Positions 27,379-37,775 are shown, counted from the stretch's first letter. The stretch: DNA of 64,000 bases from Anaerocolumna sp. MB42-C2 (GCF_030913705.1 NZ_CP133190.1:4041001-4105000), one strand, 5' to 3'. Translations and numbers: made by a program. The notes: generated by a model from the sequence alone, not told the origin.

Positions 27379-28947
27379 ATGATAAAGAGAAGTCGTTTCA
27401 CTTTATTCATGCTCATGATGCTGGTACTATCTATTGCACTTTACGGATGTGGAGGCGGTAAGACAAGTACGGATGATGAGAAAGCTCCTGCTGATGAACA
27501 GTCTTCAGAGCAACCGGTTAACGGTGGCTCAGTAGTAGTAGGAATTCCACAGGATTTGGATAGTCTTGACCCACACAAAGCAGTTGCGGCAGGAACTAAA
27601 GAAGTTTTATTCAATGTTTTTGAAGGGCTTGTAAAGCCTGATAAAGATGGAAATTTAGTTCCGGCTGTTGCAGAAAGTTATGATATATCCACGGATGGTA
27701 AGGTTTATACCTTTAAACTCCGCAAGGGTGTTAAATTTCATAACGGTAATCTGGTAACAGCTGACGACATCGTATATTCATTAAAGAGATGCGCCGGTTT
27801 GCTAGATACAACAGATTCTGCTGTTGTGGTCGAATCGGCGCTTACTAACGTTTCAGACGTAAAAAAGGTGGATGAAACAACAGTAGAAGTGAATCTTAAA
27901 GAAGCCGATACGGAATTAATCGGTTATCTGACCGGTGCAATCATTCCGAAAGACTATGACAAACAGGACACGGCGCCAATTGGTACCGGTCCGTTTAAAT
28001 TTGTATCCTACACACCTATGGAAAGTTTTGTAGTAGAAAAAAATGAAGACTATTATCAAGCAGGAAAACCATATTTAGACAAAGTTACTTTTAAAATTAT
28101 TCCCAATGCGGATTCTGCCGTAACGGAATTATTAGCAGGCTCGGTTGATATCTTCCCACAGCTTACCGATACTTTGGCAGAACAGTTAAAAGATACCTTT
28201 ACCATATTAGAGGGACATATGAATCTGGTACAGGGACTATTTTTAAACAATAAGGCAGAACCTTTTAATAACGTAAAGGTAAGACAGGCATTAAATTATG
28301 CTATTGATAAGCAGGCAATCCTTGATCTGGTAGCCGGAGGAAGAGGCAGAATTATCGGAAGTAATATGTTTCCGGGATTTGTCAAGTATTATGAAGATTT
28401 AGCAGATAAATATCCCTATGATATACAGAAAGCCAAGGATTTACTTACGGAGGCCGGATATCCGGACGGTTTTACCTTTACCATAACCGTGCCCTCTAAT
28501 TATAAATTCCATGTTGATACGGCTCAGGTTATCGTAGAACAATTAAAACAAGTCGGAATAACTGCTAATATTCAACAGATTGAATGGGCCAGCTGGATAA
28601 GCGACGTCTACGTAGGCAGAAATTATGAATCCACAATTATAGGACTGGATGCAAAACTGGCTGCAAGAGATGTATTGGAACGTTATGATTCCAAGGCGGA
28701 AAATAATTTTGTTAATTACAGCAACCCGCAATATGATGATATCTTAGGTAAAGCAATCGCTTCCTTAGATGATAAAGAAAAAATTAATTACTATAAGAGC
28801 CTGCAGACCATGTTAAGTGAAGATGCGGCAGCTGTATATATTCAAGACCCCGCATTACTGGTGGCTGTAAATCCGAAATTGGGTGGATACACCTTCTATC
28901 CGGTTTATGTTCAGGATATGGCGTCTGTTTATTTTAAAGCGGAATAG
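27379..28947 (+). CDS. ABC transporter solute-binding lipoprotein, SBP_bac_5 (Opp/Dpp) family
   Basis: The signal peptide with lipobox LYGC (about residues 21-24) anchors the protein outside the membrane. The family 5 pattern is clear: GIPQDLDSLDPHKAVAAGTK, AESYDISTDGKVYTFKLRKG, KFHNGNLVTADDIVYSLKR, then GTGPFKF. Length 522 is normal. It feeds the permeases and ATPases that follow. Members bind peptides, nickel or oligosaccharides. The position after cellobiose phosphorylase makes a cello-oligosaccharide ligand possible, but the sequence alone does not show it. Confidence 0.92.
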   Translation: MIKRSRFTLFMLMMLVLSIALYGCGGGKTSTDDEKAPADEQSSEQPVNGGSVVVGIPQDLDSLDPHKAVAAGTKEVLFNVFEGLVKPDKDGNLVPAVAESYDISTDGKVYTFKLRKGVKFHNGNLVTADDIVYSLKRCAGLLDTTDSAVVVESALTNVSDVKKVDETTVEVNLKEADTELIGYLTGAIIPKDYDKQDTAPIGTGPFKFVSYTPMESFVVEKNEDYYQAGKPYLDKVTFKIIPNADSAVTELLAGSVDIFPQLTDTLAEQLKDTFTILEGHMNLVQGLFLNNKAEPFNNVKVRQALNYAIDKQAILDLVAGGRGRIIGSNMFPGFVKYYEDLADKYPYDIQKAKDLLTEAGYPDGFTFTITVPSNYKFHVDTAQVIVEQLKQVGITANIQQIEWASWISDVYVGRNYESTIIGLDAKLAARDVLERYDSKAENNFVNYSNPQYDDILGKAIASLDDKEKINYYKSLQTMLSEDAAAVYIQDPALLVAVNPKLGGYTFYPVYVQDMASVYFKAE

Positions 28948-28978
28948 AGAAAAGTGAAAGTTAAGGAGGAGTTATCAG

Positions 28979-29917
28979 ATGAAATATATAATCAGAAAAT
29001 TTACTGCATTAATCTTAACTCTTCTCCTTGTTTCTTTTTTCACCTTTATTGCATTTCAGGTCATTCCGGGGGACAGCGCAGTAGCTTCCCTTGGGACCTC
29101 TGCAACAAAAGAAGCCATTGAAGCGCTGCGGGAGGAAATGGGCCTTAATAAAAACATCGTTGTGAGATATGTAAGCTGGTTAGGTAATGCTCTTAAGGGT
29201 GATTTTGGGACATCCTTACAGTTTAATATGCCAGTAAGCAATCTTATAAAGGACCGTATGCCGGTTACTATTTGGCTGGCTGTTTTATCCATTGTATTTA
29301 TTTTAATCTTATCCATCCCACTGGGAATAGAGTCTGCCAAAAAAGAGGGGGGATTACCGGATCGTATTATCACTTTATTAACCCATACGGCGATGGCAAT
29401 TCCTCCTTTTTTCTTAGGTATTATTATAACATTATTATTTGGACTGGTATTAAAATGGTATACTCCGGGTAAATATGTGGGTTTTAAAGAAAATTTCGGT
29501 CAATTTATAAGATATTTGATCTATCCGGCTATTGCAATTGCCATACCTAAGATTGCGATGGTAGTTAAGTTCTTAAGAAGCTCTCTGATAAGACAGCTTA
29601 AGATGGATTATGTAAGGACCGCAAGGAGTAAAGGAAATCAGGAAAATGTAATATTATACCGGCATGTCTTAAAAAATGCTTTTATTCCAGTTATCACTTT
29701 TATTGCTATGGTTATTGCAGATGTTCTGGCAGGCAGTATAATTATTGAACAGGTTTTTGGATTACCCGGTTTAGGAAGGATGTTGGTTACAGCCATTTCC
29801 AACAGGGATTTCCCTGTAGTGCAGGCAATTGTATTGTATATAGCTGCAGTTGTCATTATCATTAATTTTATGGTGGATGTTTTATATCAATGGATTGACC
29901 CAAGGGTAGACCTGTAA
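28979..29917 (+). CDS. Opp/Dpp-type ABC permease, DppB-like
   Basis: 312 residues with six predicted membrane helices. N-terminal signature IIRKFTALILTLLLVSFFTF and FQVIPGDSA; the EAA loop is YVRTARSKGNQENVILYRHV followed by LKNAFIPVI, which contacts the ATPase. The end, DVLYQWIDPRVDL, is typical of DppB. It starts 31 bases after the binding-protein gene with AAGGAGG. Confidence 0.93.
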   Translation: MKYIIRKFTALILTLLLVSFFTFIAFQVIPGDSAVASLGTSATKEAIEALREEMGLNKNIVVRYVSWLGNALKGDFGTSLQFNMPVSNLIKDRMPVTIWLAVLSIVFILILSIPLGIESAKKEGGLPDRIITLLTHTAMAIPPFFLGIIITLLFGLVLKWYTPGKYVGFKENFGQFIRYLIYPAIAIAIPKIAMVVKFLRSSLIRQLKMDYVRTARSKGNQENVILYRHVLKNAFIPVITFIAMVIADVLAGSIIIEQVFGLPGLGRMLVTAISNRDFPVVQAIVLYIAAVVIIINFMVDVLYQWIDPRVDL

Positions 29918-30030
29918 TTTTAAAATACTGATTTAAGCATCGGCAGATCTGTAAGCAGACTTTAATTACAAATAACCGAATAAAAATAAATGAGTGATTT
30001 GCAGAAGAAACTACATAAGGAGAAGCTTGG

Positions 30031-30825
30031 GTGAACAGAAGAAAATATAAGTATGACTTTAATTTCATAGTAGGGATTGTGATTATCAGTATTGTTCTTA
30101 TCTTTGTTATCGCGGGTGTTTTCTATACTCCCTATGATCCCAATAAGATGGACGGAGCCGTTAAAAATCTAGCTCCTAACCTGGCACATCCTTTTGGTAC
30201 GGATAACTTCGGACGGGATATATTAAGCCGGGTTATGTCCGGTGCAAAAACGACCTTTTTTGTTGCTATCTCTACGGTGGTCATCGGTGCTGTGGCAGGT
30301 ACTTTTATCGGTGCCCTAACCGGATATTACGGAGGTATTCTGGACGAGATTCTCATGCGTATTAATGACGGCTTGACTTCTTTTCCCAGTATCCTGTTAG
30401 CCTTGGTGTTTGTAAGTATTATTGGCCCGGGCAAATACAATGTAATCATTGCATTAGGGATCATCTTTATTCCCAGTTTTGCCAGAGTGGTAAGAAGTGA
30501 ATATATTGCTTTAAAACAGATGGATTTTGTTAAGAATGCCAAATTAATGGGAGCAGGCGATTTTCGCATTATGTTTGTCCATATTTTACCCAATACAAAG
30601 CTCATTTTATTGTCTTCTGTTACGATTGGTTTTAATAATGCTGTTTTGGCAGAAGCAGGAATGAGTTATCTTCAATTGGGAGTTCAGCCTCCGGATGCCA
30701 GTCTTGGAAGAATGTTATCCGAAGGTCAGACCTACCTGTTTAATGCTCCCTGGTATGCATTGGCTCCCGGTTTAATGATTGTTTTGACAGTATTAGGCTT
30801 CAGCCTGATTAATGAAAGGATGTGA
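30031..30825 (+). CDS. Opp/Dpp-type ABC permease, DppC-like
   Basis: 264 residues with six membrane helices. After the first helix comes the DppC motif HPFGTDNFGRDILSRVMSGA. The EAA loop lies at DFVKNAKLMGAGDFRIMFVH with HILPNT. It uses a GTG start with AAGGAG upstream. The gap of 113 bases from the first permease contains no clear terminator. Its stop overlaps the start region of the ATPase gene. Confidence 0.93.
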   Translation: MNRRKYKYDFNFIVGIVIISIVLIFVIAGVFYTPYDPNKMDGAVKNLAPNLAHPFGTDNFGRDILSRVMSGAKTTFFVAISTVVIGAVAGTFIGALTGYYGGILDEILMRINDGLTSFPSILLALVFVSIIGPGKYNVIIALGIIFIPSFARVVRSEYIALKQMDFVKNAKLMGAGDFRIMFVHILPNTKLILLSSVTIGFNNAVLAEAGMSYLQLGVQPPDASLGRMLSEGQTYLFNAPWYALAPGLMIVLTVLGFSLINERM

Positions 30826-30836
30826 GAGGTTTGTTG

Positions 30837-32456
30837 ATGGAAACGAATCAAAAAAAAGCAGACTCCATATTGGATATTAATCAGCTTACCATTGGATTTT
30901 ATCAAAAAGGTAATATTAATAAAGTAGTAAATAATGTTTCTTTTAAATTACAGGAGGGTGAAATCCTTGGAATCGTGGGGGAGTCCGGCTCCGGTAAAAC
31001 CATGACAGCATTGGCAGTTATGGGATTATTATCTAAATCGGCATCTGTGTTAAACGGCAGTATCGTATTTGCCGGTTCGGATTTATTAAAACTTAACAAT
31101 GAGGAATTAAGAAAATTAAAGGGAAAACAGGAAGCAATGATTTTTCAGGAACCGATGACCTCATTAAATCCTGTTATGATCGTTGGTTCACAGATAGAGG
31201 AAATGCTGATTCTTCATGAAAGTGAGTTAAAAGCAGACCAAAGAAAAGAGAGAGTCCTGTCTGCTTTAACAGAAGCGGGGCTTACCGATGCAAAAACTCT
31301 GTTTTATAAATATCCCCATCAATTATCCGGTGGTATGCGCCAGAGAGTGATGATTGCAATGGCTATGATATTAAAGCCCCAACTTTTAATAGCTGATGAA
31401 CCAACTACAGCTTTGGACGTAACCATTCAGGCACAGATTTTATCTCTGATACAAACCTTAAGTAAAGAGTATGGTGTTTCTGTTTTATTAATATCCCATG
31501 ATTTAGGAGTTATTCAGAAAATATGTAACAGGGCTATTGTTATGCAAAACGGTGAGATCGTTGAAGAAGGACTGATTTCTGCCTTGTTTAAGAATCCGGA
31601 AAAAGAATACACGAAAAATCTTATTGCCGCCAGAACAGAACTTCTTATGAGATCAGAGGACAGCAGCTCAGAAGCAAATAATATAGATGAAATAAATCAG
31701 TCAAAACGAAATGCCGATCAATCAGGATCTATTCTGGAAGTACAGAATTTATCGGTATTCTACGAAGAAAAGGGCAAAAAGTTATTTGAGAAGAAAAGAA
31801 AGAAACAGGTAGTAAAGAACGTTTCTTTTTATATAAATTCAGGTGAAGTGTTAGGTATTGTAGGTGAAAGCGGAAGCGGGAAATCTACCCTTGCAAAAGC
31901 AGTGGTCGGACTAATAAAGAGTAAAACCGGAGAAATCAATTTAAAAGAAGCCAAACCCCAGATGGTCTTCCAGGATCCTTATGGCAGCTTAAATCCTGCT
32001 AAAAAAATAAGCTGGATATTGGAGGAACCTTTAAGATTAGCCAAAGACAAAAATTCAAAGGAACGAAAAAAAAAGGTATTAAAGATATTAAGGGAGGTTG
32101 GCCTGGATGAGAGTTATGCAGACCGGTATCTTTCAGAGTTGAGCGGCGGGCAGCGCCAGAGGGTGGCGATTGGTGCAGCCTTGATCCAGAATTCCAAATT
32201 CATAGTTCTGGATGAACCTGTATCTGCACTGGATGTTACAGTACAGGCTCAAATACTGGAACTATTAAAGAAACTCCAAAAGGAATATAATTTAACCTAT
32301 TTATTCATATCTCATGATTTAAATGTAATCCACAGGATGTGTGACAGGGTTTGTGTCATGTATCGGGGGGAATTGGTAGAAACTGCATCTGCAGAAAGCT
32401 TATTCCATAATCCTAAACATCCTTACAGCCAGAAATTATTAGATGCTGTGCTATAA
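30837..32456 (+). CDS. Fused double ATPase of the Opp/Dpp-type importer (DppD-DppF in one chain)
   Basis: The protein holds two complete ABC ATPase domains. First: Walker [10 protein letters not shown], signature LSGGMRQRV, Walker [15 protein letters not shown] (residues about 10-260). Second: Walker [14 protein letters not shown], signature [15 protein letters not shown], Walker [15 protein letters not shown] (about 300-539). In most Opp/Dpp systems these are two separate genes. The frame is open from GTG 30822, inside the previous gene; ATG 30837 is preferred because AGAGG precedes it. The C-terminal oligopeptide-ATPase extension ([12 protein letters not shown]) is present. Both sites look catalytically intact. 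Confidence 0.92.
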   Translation: METNQKKADSILDINQLTIGFYQKGNINKVVNNVSFKLQEGEILGIVGESGSGKTMTALAVMGLLSKSASVLNGSIVFAGSDLLKLNNEELRKLKGKQEAMIFQEPMTSLNPVMIVGSQIEEMLILHESELKADQRKERVLSALTEAGLTDAKTLFYKYPHQLSGGMRQRVMIAMAMILKPQLLIADEPTTALDVTIQAQILSLIQTLSKEYGVSVLLISHDLGVIQKICNRAIVMQNGEIVEEGLISALFKNPEKEYTKNLIAARTELLMRSEDSSSEANNIDEINQSKRNADQSGSILEVQNLSVFYEEKGKKLFEKKRKKQVVKNVSFYINSGEVLGIVGESGSGKSTLAKAVVGLIKSKTGEINLKEAKPQMVFQDPYGSLNPAKKISWILEEPLRLAKDKNSKERKKKVLKILREVGLDESYADRYLSELSGGQRQRVAIGAALIQNSKFIVLDEPVSALDVTVQAQILELLKKLQKEYNLTYLFISHDLNVIHRMCDRVCVMYRGELVETASAESLFHNPKHPYSQKLLDAVL

Positions 32457-32540
32457 GATGCAGTATAAACAACACTTATCATAAGTCAGGAATTATTTAC
32501 TGAATGAATCATAACAAAGAAAAATTATAGTATCTCTTCT

Positions 32541-33002
32541 TTAGTTAACCGGAGCAGAATTAGAGGAATACCACTCCCGGCATAGGGACGAAAATGCTGC
32601 TTCGAATTTCTCGTCATCTTCTCTGGAACGTTTTTTCATAGAGCTGGTGCGGCCTCCGGCTCTTCTTAACTTTTTGGAGAGGTGGCGTTCATACATAAGC
32701 AGGTCTATATTTTCTTCTGTATAATATTTTCCGTTTTGATTAATTGCATAGGCACGTTTTCCCAAAGCCATGGAGGCTACGCCGTAATCCTGTGTAACTA
32801 CAATATCCCCGGATTCCGTTCGGTTAATAAGAGCAATATCAACCGCATCGGGGGCTTTACTTACCTGAATGATTTTACTGTATTCCGATTCCAGTATATG
32901 ACTGGTATCAATTACCATGATAACAGGTATAAAATATTTCTTAGCTACTTTTTCTATAATCTGTTTTACTGGGCAAGCATCTGCATCCACTAATATTTTC
33001 AT
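32541..33002 (-). CDS. YaiI/YqxD family protein (UPF0178, DUF188)
   Basis: 153 residues of the PIN-like YaiI/YqxD family: MKILVDADACPVKQII at the start with the conserved aspartates, DAVDIALINRTESGDIVVTQ and DYGVASMALGKRAYAINQNG in the centre, and RRAGGRTSS near the end. The biochemical role is unknown; an RNA- or DNA-binding nuclease-like fold is assumed. The start at 33002 has AGAGGT eleven to sixteen bases upstream, and the frame is open eight codons further. Confidence 0.9.
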   Translation of the reverse strand: MKILVDADACPVKQIIEKVAKKYFIPVIMVIDTSHILESEYSKIIQVSKAPDAVDIALINRTESGDIVVTQDYGVASMALGKRAYAINQNGKYYTEENIDLLMYERHLSKKLRRAGGRTSSMKKRSREDDEKFEAAFSSLCREWYSSNSAPVN

Positions 33003-33206
33003 AATGTCTGACCTCTCATTCTGCATTTATTCATTCTATAATCAAGACACAAAAACCAAAATTTAAATATAATACTTTCTTCATTATACCGGATTGCTTA
33101 GCTTATTATGACTATTAAAATTAAAATATACACGGCGCAAAAGCGGCGTCATTTCACAGAAACTAAAAGATGATTTCTGTGAAGTTTGTATTTTATACAG
33201 GAACTG

Positions 33207-33758
33207 CTATAAATCCACTATAATAGGTACATGGTTAACATAGGGAAGAAATTTATCCAATAAATCAGTCATTTTAATCTTCAGGCTTGAAGTATTAATA
33301 CAGGGATGGCAGCCAACGGATTCCTGTGTTAAAATATCTCTGTCTATTAATAATTGAACCCGGTTATCTTTATCATTCATTAGTCCAAGCACACTGACGG
33401 AACCCGGAGTAATATCAAGAAATTTTTCCATGTATTCCGGAGCGGCAAAAGATAATCTGGAGGTATTAATTTGTCTGGTTAAATCAGCAGTACGGAATTT
33501 TTTATTTCCCGGCATCAGCAGTAAATAGAAGTTAGTTTTTTGTGCGTTGCATAAAAATAAGTTTTTACAGATTACGATTTCCAACATAACCTCTACTTCA
33601 AGACAGGATTCAATCGTAGCCGTCACCTCATGATCCACGCGAATATAAGGAATATCAAGTTCTTCCAGCATATCATAAACCTTTAGCTCTTTCTCTAACC
33701 TGCCCTCTGTATCCGGTCTTGTGGTATAAAGGTTAGGATCTATATATAAACCAGCCAA
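33207..33758 (-). CDS. Prolyl-tRNA editing protein (YbaK/ProX-type deacylase)
   Basis: Trans-editing enzyme that hydrolyses mischarged tRNA, most likely Ala-tRNA(Pro). The 183 residues match the free-standing ProXp-ala layout: VYDMLEELDIPYIRVDHEVT, KNLFLCNAQKTNFYLLLMPG, LSFAAPEYMEKFLDITPGSV, and the C-terminal SVGCHPCINTSSLKI. The GSVSVLGL region is the family's substrate loop. It is not fused to a ProRS. A short hairpin (33152-33182, TTCACAGAAA with TTTCTGTGAA) follows the gene and may end transcription. Confidence 0.88.
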   Translation of the reverse strand: MAGLYIDPNLYTTRPDTEGRLEKELKVYDMLEELDIPYIRVDHEVTATIESCLEVEVMLEIVICKNLFLCNAQKTNFYLLLMPGNKKFRTADLTRQINTSRLSFAAPEYMEKFLDITPGSVSVLGLMNDKDNRVQLLIDRDILTQESVGCHPCINTSSLKIKMTDLLDKFLPYVNHVPIIVDL

Positions 33759-33863
33759 AATAAAGCCTCCTTTGTATTAATTTCAGTGCATAAATAATAG
33801 TTTGTCATTAAATATTAGTTTAACATATAATTGGAAAAATGTAAGCAGTAAAGTAAAAAACAA

Positions 33864-33892
33864 TTGAAATATTCTTGCAAATGATAGATAAT
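33864..33892 (+). promoter_or_regulatory. Sigma-A promoter of the ABC exporter pair
   Basis: TTGAAA (33864-33869), 17 bases, GATAAT (33887-33892). Confidence 0.65.
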
Positions 33893-33950
33893 ATATAGAC
33901 ATTCAAAATAGTAGAAAATAAATAATTAAATGGGGAAGGCGGGAGCTTAA

Positions 33951-35705
33951 TTGAAAGAAAAAAATATTATATTTTTGTATCTTAATAAGTATAAGTGGAA
34001 ATATCTTCTGGGTATTATTACTTTATTTATTGTAGATTTTATGAATTTATACATACCACAATTTACCGGTGAAATAACAGATGGCCTAAAGGATAAAACC
34101 ATGGATATGAATGGTGTTATTCAGGGTATTATTAAGATTCTGCTTGTAGGCCTGGTTCTTGCAGTTGGCAGATTCGCATGGAGGTACTTTATTTTTGGCT
34201 CCGCTCGTGCGATTGAATATGATCTACGTAATGATATGTTTGCCCACCTGGAGAGATTGTCCATGGGATATTATAATAAGAATAAAACAGGAGATTTGAT
34301 GGCCCATTTTACCAATGACTTAAATGCAATACGTATGTCGGCCGGTCCGGCTGTCATTACCTCTTTTGATGCCATTATCATGACACTAATGGTATTAACC
34401 AAAATGATTTTATATGTCAATATCCGTCTGACACTTCTTGCTGTAATCCCTTTAATTTTTATTGCAATTGGCGGAGTATATTATGGCCGATCTGCCGAAA
34501 AGCGTTTTGCCGAAAAACAAAAAGCATTTTCTGATTTAACAGATCAGGTACAGGAAAGTATATCCGGTATTCGGGTAGTTAAGGCTTTTGTGCAGGAAAG
34601 ACAGGAGTTAAAAGCTTTTGCGAGGGCAAATCAGGAAAATAAAGATAAAAATATGAAAGTGGTTAAATTACAAGCGACCATAATGCCGTTATTAGATATT
34701 GTAATCGGATTATCCAGTTTAATTACTCTGCTGTACGGAGGTTACTTAACGATTACAGGCACCATTACCCTGGGAAGATTTATTGCGTTTAACCAGTATA
34801 TAAATATGCTGGTATGGCCTATGATTGCAGCCGGTGACAGTGTGACTTTCTTTTCACAGGGAACGGCTTCTATTAAAAGAATTCAGAATATCTTTAGGCA
34901 ACAGCCGGAAGTATATGACGAACCGGATATAACCGATTATAAAATTAATCATTTAGAAGGCGAGATAGAATTTAATCACCTTGACTTTCGGTTTACAGCA
35001 CAAACACCTGAGGTATTAAAAGGAATTAATCTGAAAGCAGATAAGGGAAGTACTCTGGCTATCCTGGGTCGGACAGGAAGCGGCAAAACAGCGATAGCGA
35101 ATTTACTGCTGCGTTTATATAATGCAGAACCGGGTATGATAACAATAGACGGTATTGATATTCATAAAATTCCTTTAAAAGTATTAAGGGAAAATATTGC
35201 ATATGTACCCCAGGATAATTTTCTGTTTTCAGATACCCTTAAGAATAATATAGCCTTTGGTGCATCCACAAAGGATATTGAAACAGTACAAAAAGCAGCC
35301 AGAGATGCATGTATTCATGATAATATCATGGATTTTCCGGGAAATTATGATACTTTAGTCGGAGAGAGGGGCGTTACTTTATCCGGCGGACAGAAACAGA
35401 GAAGCTCAATTGCAAGGGCATTGATGAAAGATGCACCAATCCTGATTTTAGATGATTCCTTATCAGCGGTGGATACCAATACGGAGGAACAGATACTGAA
35501 GAATCTGAAAAATAACAGGGAAGGTAAAACAACTATTATTATAGCTCATCGTATATCTACGATTCAAAATGCGGACAAGATTCTTGTGCTGGAGGAAGGC
35601 AGGATGGCAGAATACGGTACACATGAAGAATTATTGAACAAACAGGGAATTTATTCAAAAATGTATGAAAAGCAGCAATTGGAAAAACAACTGGAGGCAG
35701 TATGA
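33951..35705 (+). CDS. ABC exporter half-transporter, subunit 1 (degenerate ATPase site)
   Basis: 584 residues: six-helix exporter membrane domain (about 15-310) and ATPase domain (about 340-580). Walker A GRTGSGKTAIAN, signature LSGGQKQRSSIARAL, Walker B LILDDSLSAVDT. In Walker B the catalytic glutamate is replaced by aspartate, as in one half of heterodimeric exporters such as BmrCD or TM287/288. The next gene supplies the partner. TTG start with GGCGGGAG. It exports drugs, lipids or peptides; the substrate is unknown. Confidence 0.92.
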   Translation: MKEKNIIFLYLNKYKWKYLLGIITLFIVDFMNLYIPQFTGEITDGLKDKTMDMNGVIQGIIKILLVGLVLAVGRFAWRYFIFGSARAIEYDLRNDMFAHLERLSMGYYNKNKTGDLMAHFTNDLNAIRMSAGPAVITSFDAIIMTLMVLTKMILYVNIRLTLLAVIPLIFIAIGGVYYGRSAEKRFAEKQKAFSDLTDQVQESISGIRVVKAFVQERQELKAFARANQENKDKNMKVVKLQATIMPLLDIVIGLSSLITLLYGGYLTITGTITLGRFIAFNQYINMLVWPMIAAGDSVTFFSQGTASIKRIQNIFRQQPEVYDEPDITDYKINHLEGEIEFNHLDFRFTAQTPEVLKGINLKADKGSTLAILGRTGSGKTAIANLLLRLYNAEPGMITIDGIDIHKIPLKVLRENIAYVPQDNFLFSDTLKNNIAFGASTKDIETVQKAARDACIHDNIMDFPGNYDTLVGERGVTLSGGQKQRSSIARALMKDAPILILDDSLSAVDTNTEEQILKNLKNNREGKTTIIIAHRISTIQNADKILVLEEGRMAEYGTHEELLNKQGIYSKMYEKQQLEKQLEAV

Positions 35706-35797
35706 TTCCTTGAAACAGGAAAGCTTTGGGCTAGCTTACATAAAACGGATTTGTGTGTTAAAGGAAAAAACACAAATTGGAAAGGTATGTTATTAAT

Positions 35798-37561
35798 ATG
35801 TCTAAGAGAAATGAAATTGATTATGAAAGATCCATTCATGGCAGTGTCTTAAAGCGTTTAATGGCCTATGTGAAACCATATTGGCACTTTATGACTTTAT
35901 CCTTTATTCTGGTATTATGTATAACCGGGTTTGAATTATACCGCCCGATTTTAGTAGGAAAAGCGATTGATTTATTCACAGGAACGGGTAATTTTAATGA
36001 TATAAAGAATATTGCATTGATCTATTTGTTCGTATTAATGGGAAGTTTTGTCTGTAATTTTCTGCAGACCTGGATACTGCAATTAACAGGCCAGAGTATT
36101 ATTTATAATATCAGACAGGAAGTATTTGAACATGTACATAATTTATCCCTGCGATTTTTTGATATAACACCGGTAGGGCGGATTGTAACCCGTATAACCA
36201 ACGATGTAGAAGCCTTAAATGAAATGTATGCCAATATATTAGTAAAGTTATTTAAGAATTCCGTTAAGATCCTTGGGTTAGCCCTGGTTATGATAAGCAT
36301 AGATGTAAAATTATCTGTCTATGGATTTCTTCTTCTACCTTTGATTATTGGACTTACCATACTGTTTAAATCTATATCCAGAGCTACCTACAGGCAGGTA
36401 AGAACAAAAATAACAGTGATTAATACATATTTATCGGAACATTTATCCGGAATGAAACTGATTCAGATATTTGCCAGAGAGAAAGAAAAATACGAAGAAT
36501 TTAAAGGGAAGAGTACAGAATTATTTCAGGCAAACTATAAAGAAATGATGGTGTTTGCCATATTCCGTCCCTCCATCTATATGCTTTCCGTTATAGCTTT
36601 GGCAATTATTATCGGGGTAGGCGGCGATTCCGTATTAAAAGGGGTTATTTCCATTGGAACATTGTATGTATTTATTCAGTACATTGGCTCTTTTTTTGAT
36701 CCGATTCAGGAATTGGCAGAACAGCTGGGAACTCTTCAGTCGGCGATGGCTTCGGCAGAAAAGATATTTACCATTATAGATGAAAAACCTCTGATCGTTA
36801 ATCCAAACGAACCTAAAAATCTATCGGAAGTGAAGGGACGTATTGAATTTGACCATGTCTGGTTTGCTTATGAAGGAGAAAACTGGATTCTTAAGGATGT
36901 TAGCTTTGTTATTGAGCCGGGGCAGCGTGCTGCATTTGTGGGAGCTACAGGGGCCGGTAAATCTTCCATCCTTAATTTAATCGGAAGATATTATGATATA
37001 CAAAGGGGTAAGATAACCATAGACGGTGTAGATATTAAGGAACTAAGCACGGATCAGCTTAGAGGTGCAATCGGACAGGTACAGCAGGATGTATTTATTT
37101 TTACCGGTGATATAAAGAGTAATATCAGATTGAAAAAAGATTCCATATCCGATGAGGAGGTAAAACAGGCGGCACAATACGTCAATGCAGCCGGCTTCAT
37201 TGAGAACTTAAACGATACCTACGAAGAAGCTGTAACAGAAAGAGGGGCAACCTTATCTGCAGGTCAGAGGCAGCTATTATCTTTTGCAAGAACTTTGGCA
37301 TATGATCCGTCTATTCTGGTAATGGACGAAGCGACTGCCAATATTGATACTGAAACAGAACAGATTATACAGGATGCCCTGGAAAAATTAATGAAGGGAC
37401 GAACTACAATTATGGTGGCACACCGCTTATCTACCATACAGCATGCAGATAAAATTCTGGTTATGCATAAAGGGCAGATCAGGGAAACCGGAACTCATCA
37501 GGAATTACTGAATGTCGGAGGTATCTATAAGAAATTATATGAATTGCAGTTACAATCTTAG
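35798..37561 (+). CDS. ABC exporter half-transporter, subunit 2
   Basis: 587 residues with the same exporter layout. Walker A GATGAGKSSILN, signature LSAGQRQLLSFARTL (Ala for the first Gly), Walker B LVMDEATANIDT with catalytic glutamate present. The altered signature would face the Asp-containing Walker B of subunit 1, so one composite site is degenerate and the other is active. The start at 35798 is chosen because GGAAAGG lies about 11 bases upstream and the conserved lead begins there; a TTG seven codons earlier is also in frame. Confidence 0.92.
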   Translation: MSKRNEIDYERSIHGSVLKRLMAYVKPYWHFMTLSFILVLCITGFELYRPILVGKAIDLFTGTGNFNDIKNIALIYLFVLMGSFVCNFLQTWILQLTGQSIIYNIRQEVFEHVHNLSLRFFDITPVGRIVTRITNDVEALNEMYANILVKLFKNSVKILGLALVMISIDVKLSVYGFLLLPLIIGLTILFKSISRATYRQVRTKITVINTYLSEHLSGMKLIQIFAREKEKYEEFKGKSTELFQANYKEMMVFAIFRPSIYMLSVIALAIIIGVGGDSVLKGVISIGTLYVFIQYIGSFFDPIQELAEQLGTLQSAMASAEKIFTIIDEKPLIVNPNEPKNLSEVKGRIEFDHVWFAYEGENWILKDVSFVIEPGQRAAFVGATGAGKSSILNLIGRYYDIQRGKITIDGVDIKELSTDQLRGAIGQVQQDVFIFTGDIKSNIRLKKDSISDEEVKQAAQYVNAAGFIENLNDTYEEAVTERGATLSAGQRQLLSFARTLAYDPSILVMDEATANIDTETEQIIQDALEKLMKGRTTIMVAHRLSTIQHADKILVMHKGQIRETGTHQELLNVGGIYKKLYELQLQS

Positions 37562-37579
37562 TCAATTGGAAAATTCTGA

Positions 37580-37608
37580 TTGACAAACAAATCAGCCTAT
37601 ATTATAAT
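37580..37608 (+). promoter_or_regulatory. Sigma-A promoter of the first NiCo-riboswitch gene
   Basis: TTGACA (37580-37585), 17 bases, TATAAT (37603-37608), a perfect consensus. Transcription would begin about 50 bases before the aptamer. Confidence 0.85.
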
Positions 37609-37660
37609 TCAAGCAATATCTCTTTGCACTGCATAACGCTAAATACGCGCAGATCTACAG

Positions 37661-37775
37661 TACAAACTGAGCAGGCAATGGATCGTTAAGATTCATAGGG
37701 CTGGGCCGTTAAGGCAACAGATGACTAATCACGCATCTGTGGGACAGTAGTATGTTCCATAGATGTGTTTTTTTT
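37661..37775 (+). promoter_or_regulatory. NiCo riboswitch with terminator, upstream of the CDF transporter
   Basis: The aptamer reads ACTGAGCAGGCAATG at 37666, GGGC at 37699-37702 in a GCTGGGCCGTTAAGGC core, CAACAGATGA, and ends CATCTGTGGGACAGT (37734-37748), matching the published NiCo (czcD motif) consensus in order and spacing. The 3' arm GCATCTGTGGGA (37733-37744) can instead pair with TTCCATAGATGTG (37755-37767) in front of nine T, giving a terminator. In this class cobalt or nickel stabilises the aptamer and prevents termination, so the metal turns the exporter on. Confidence 0.93.
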
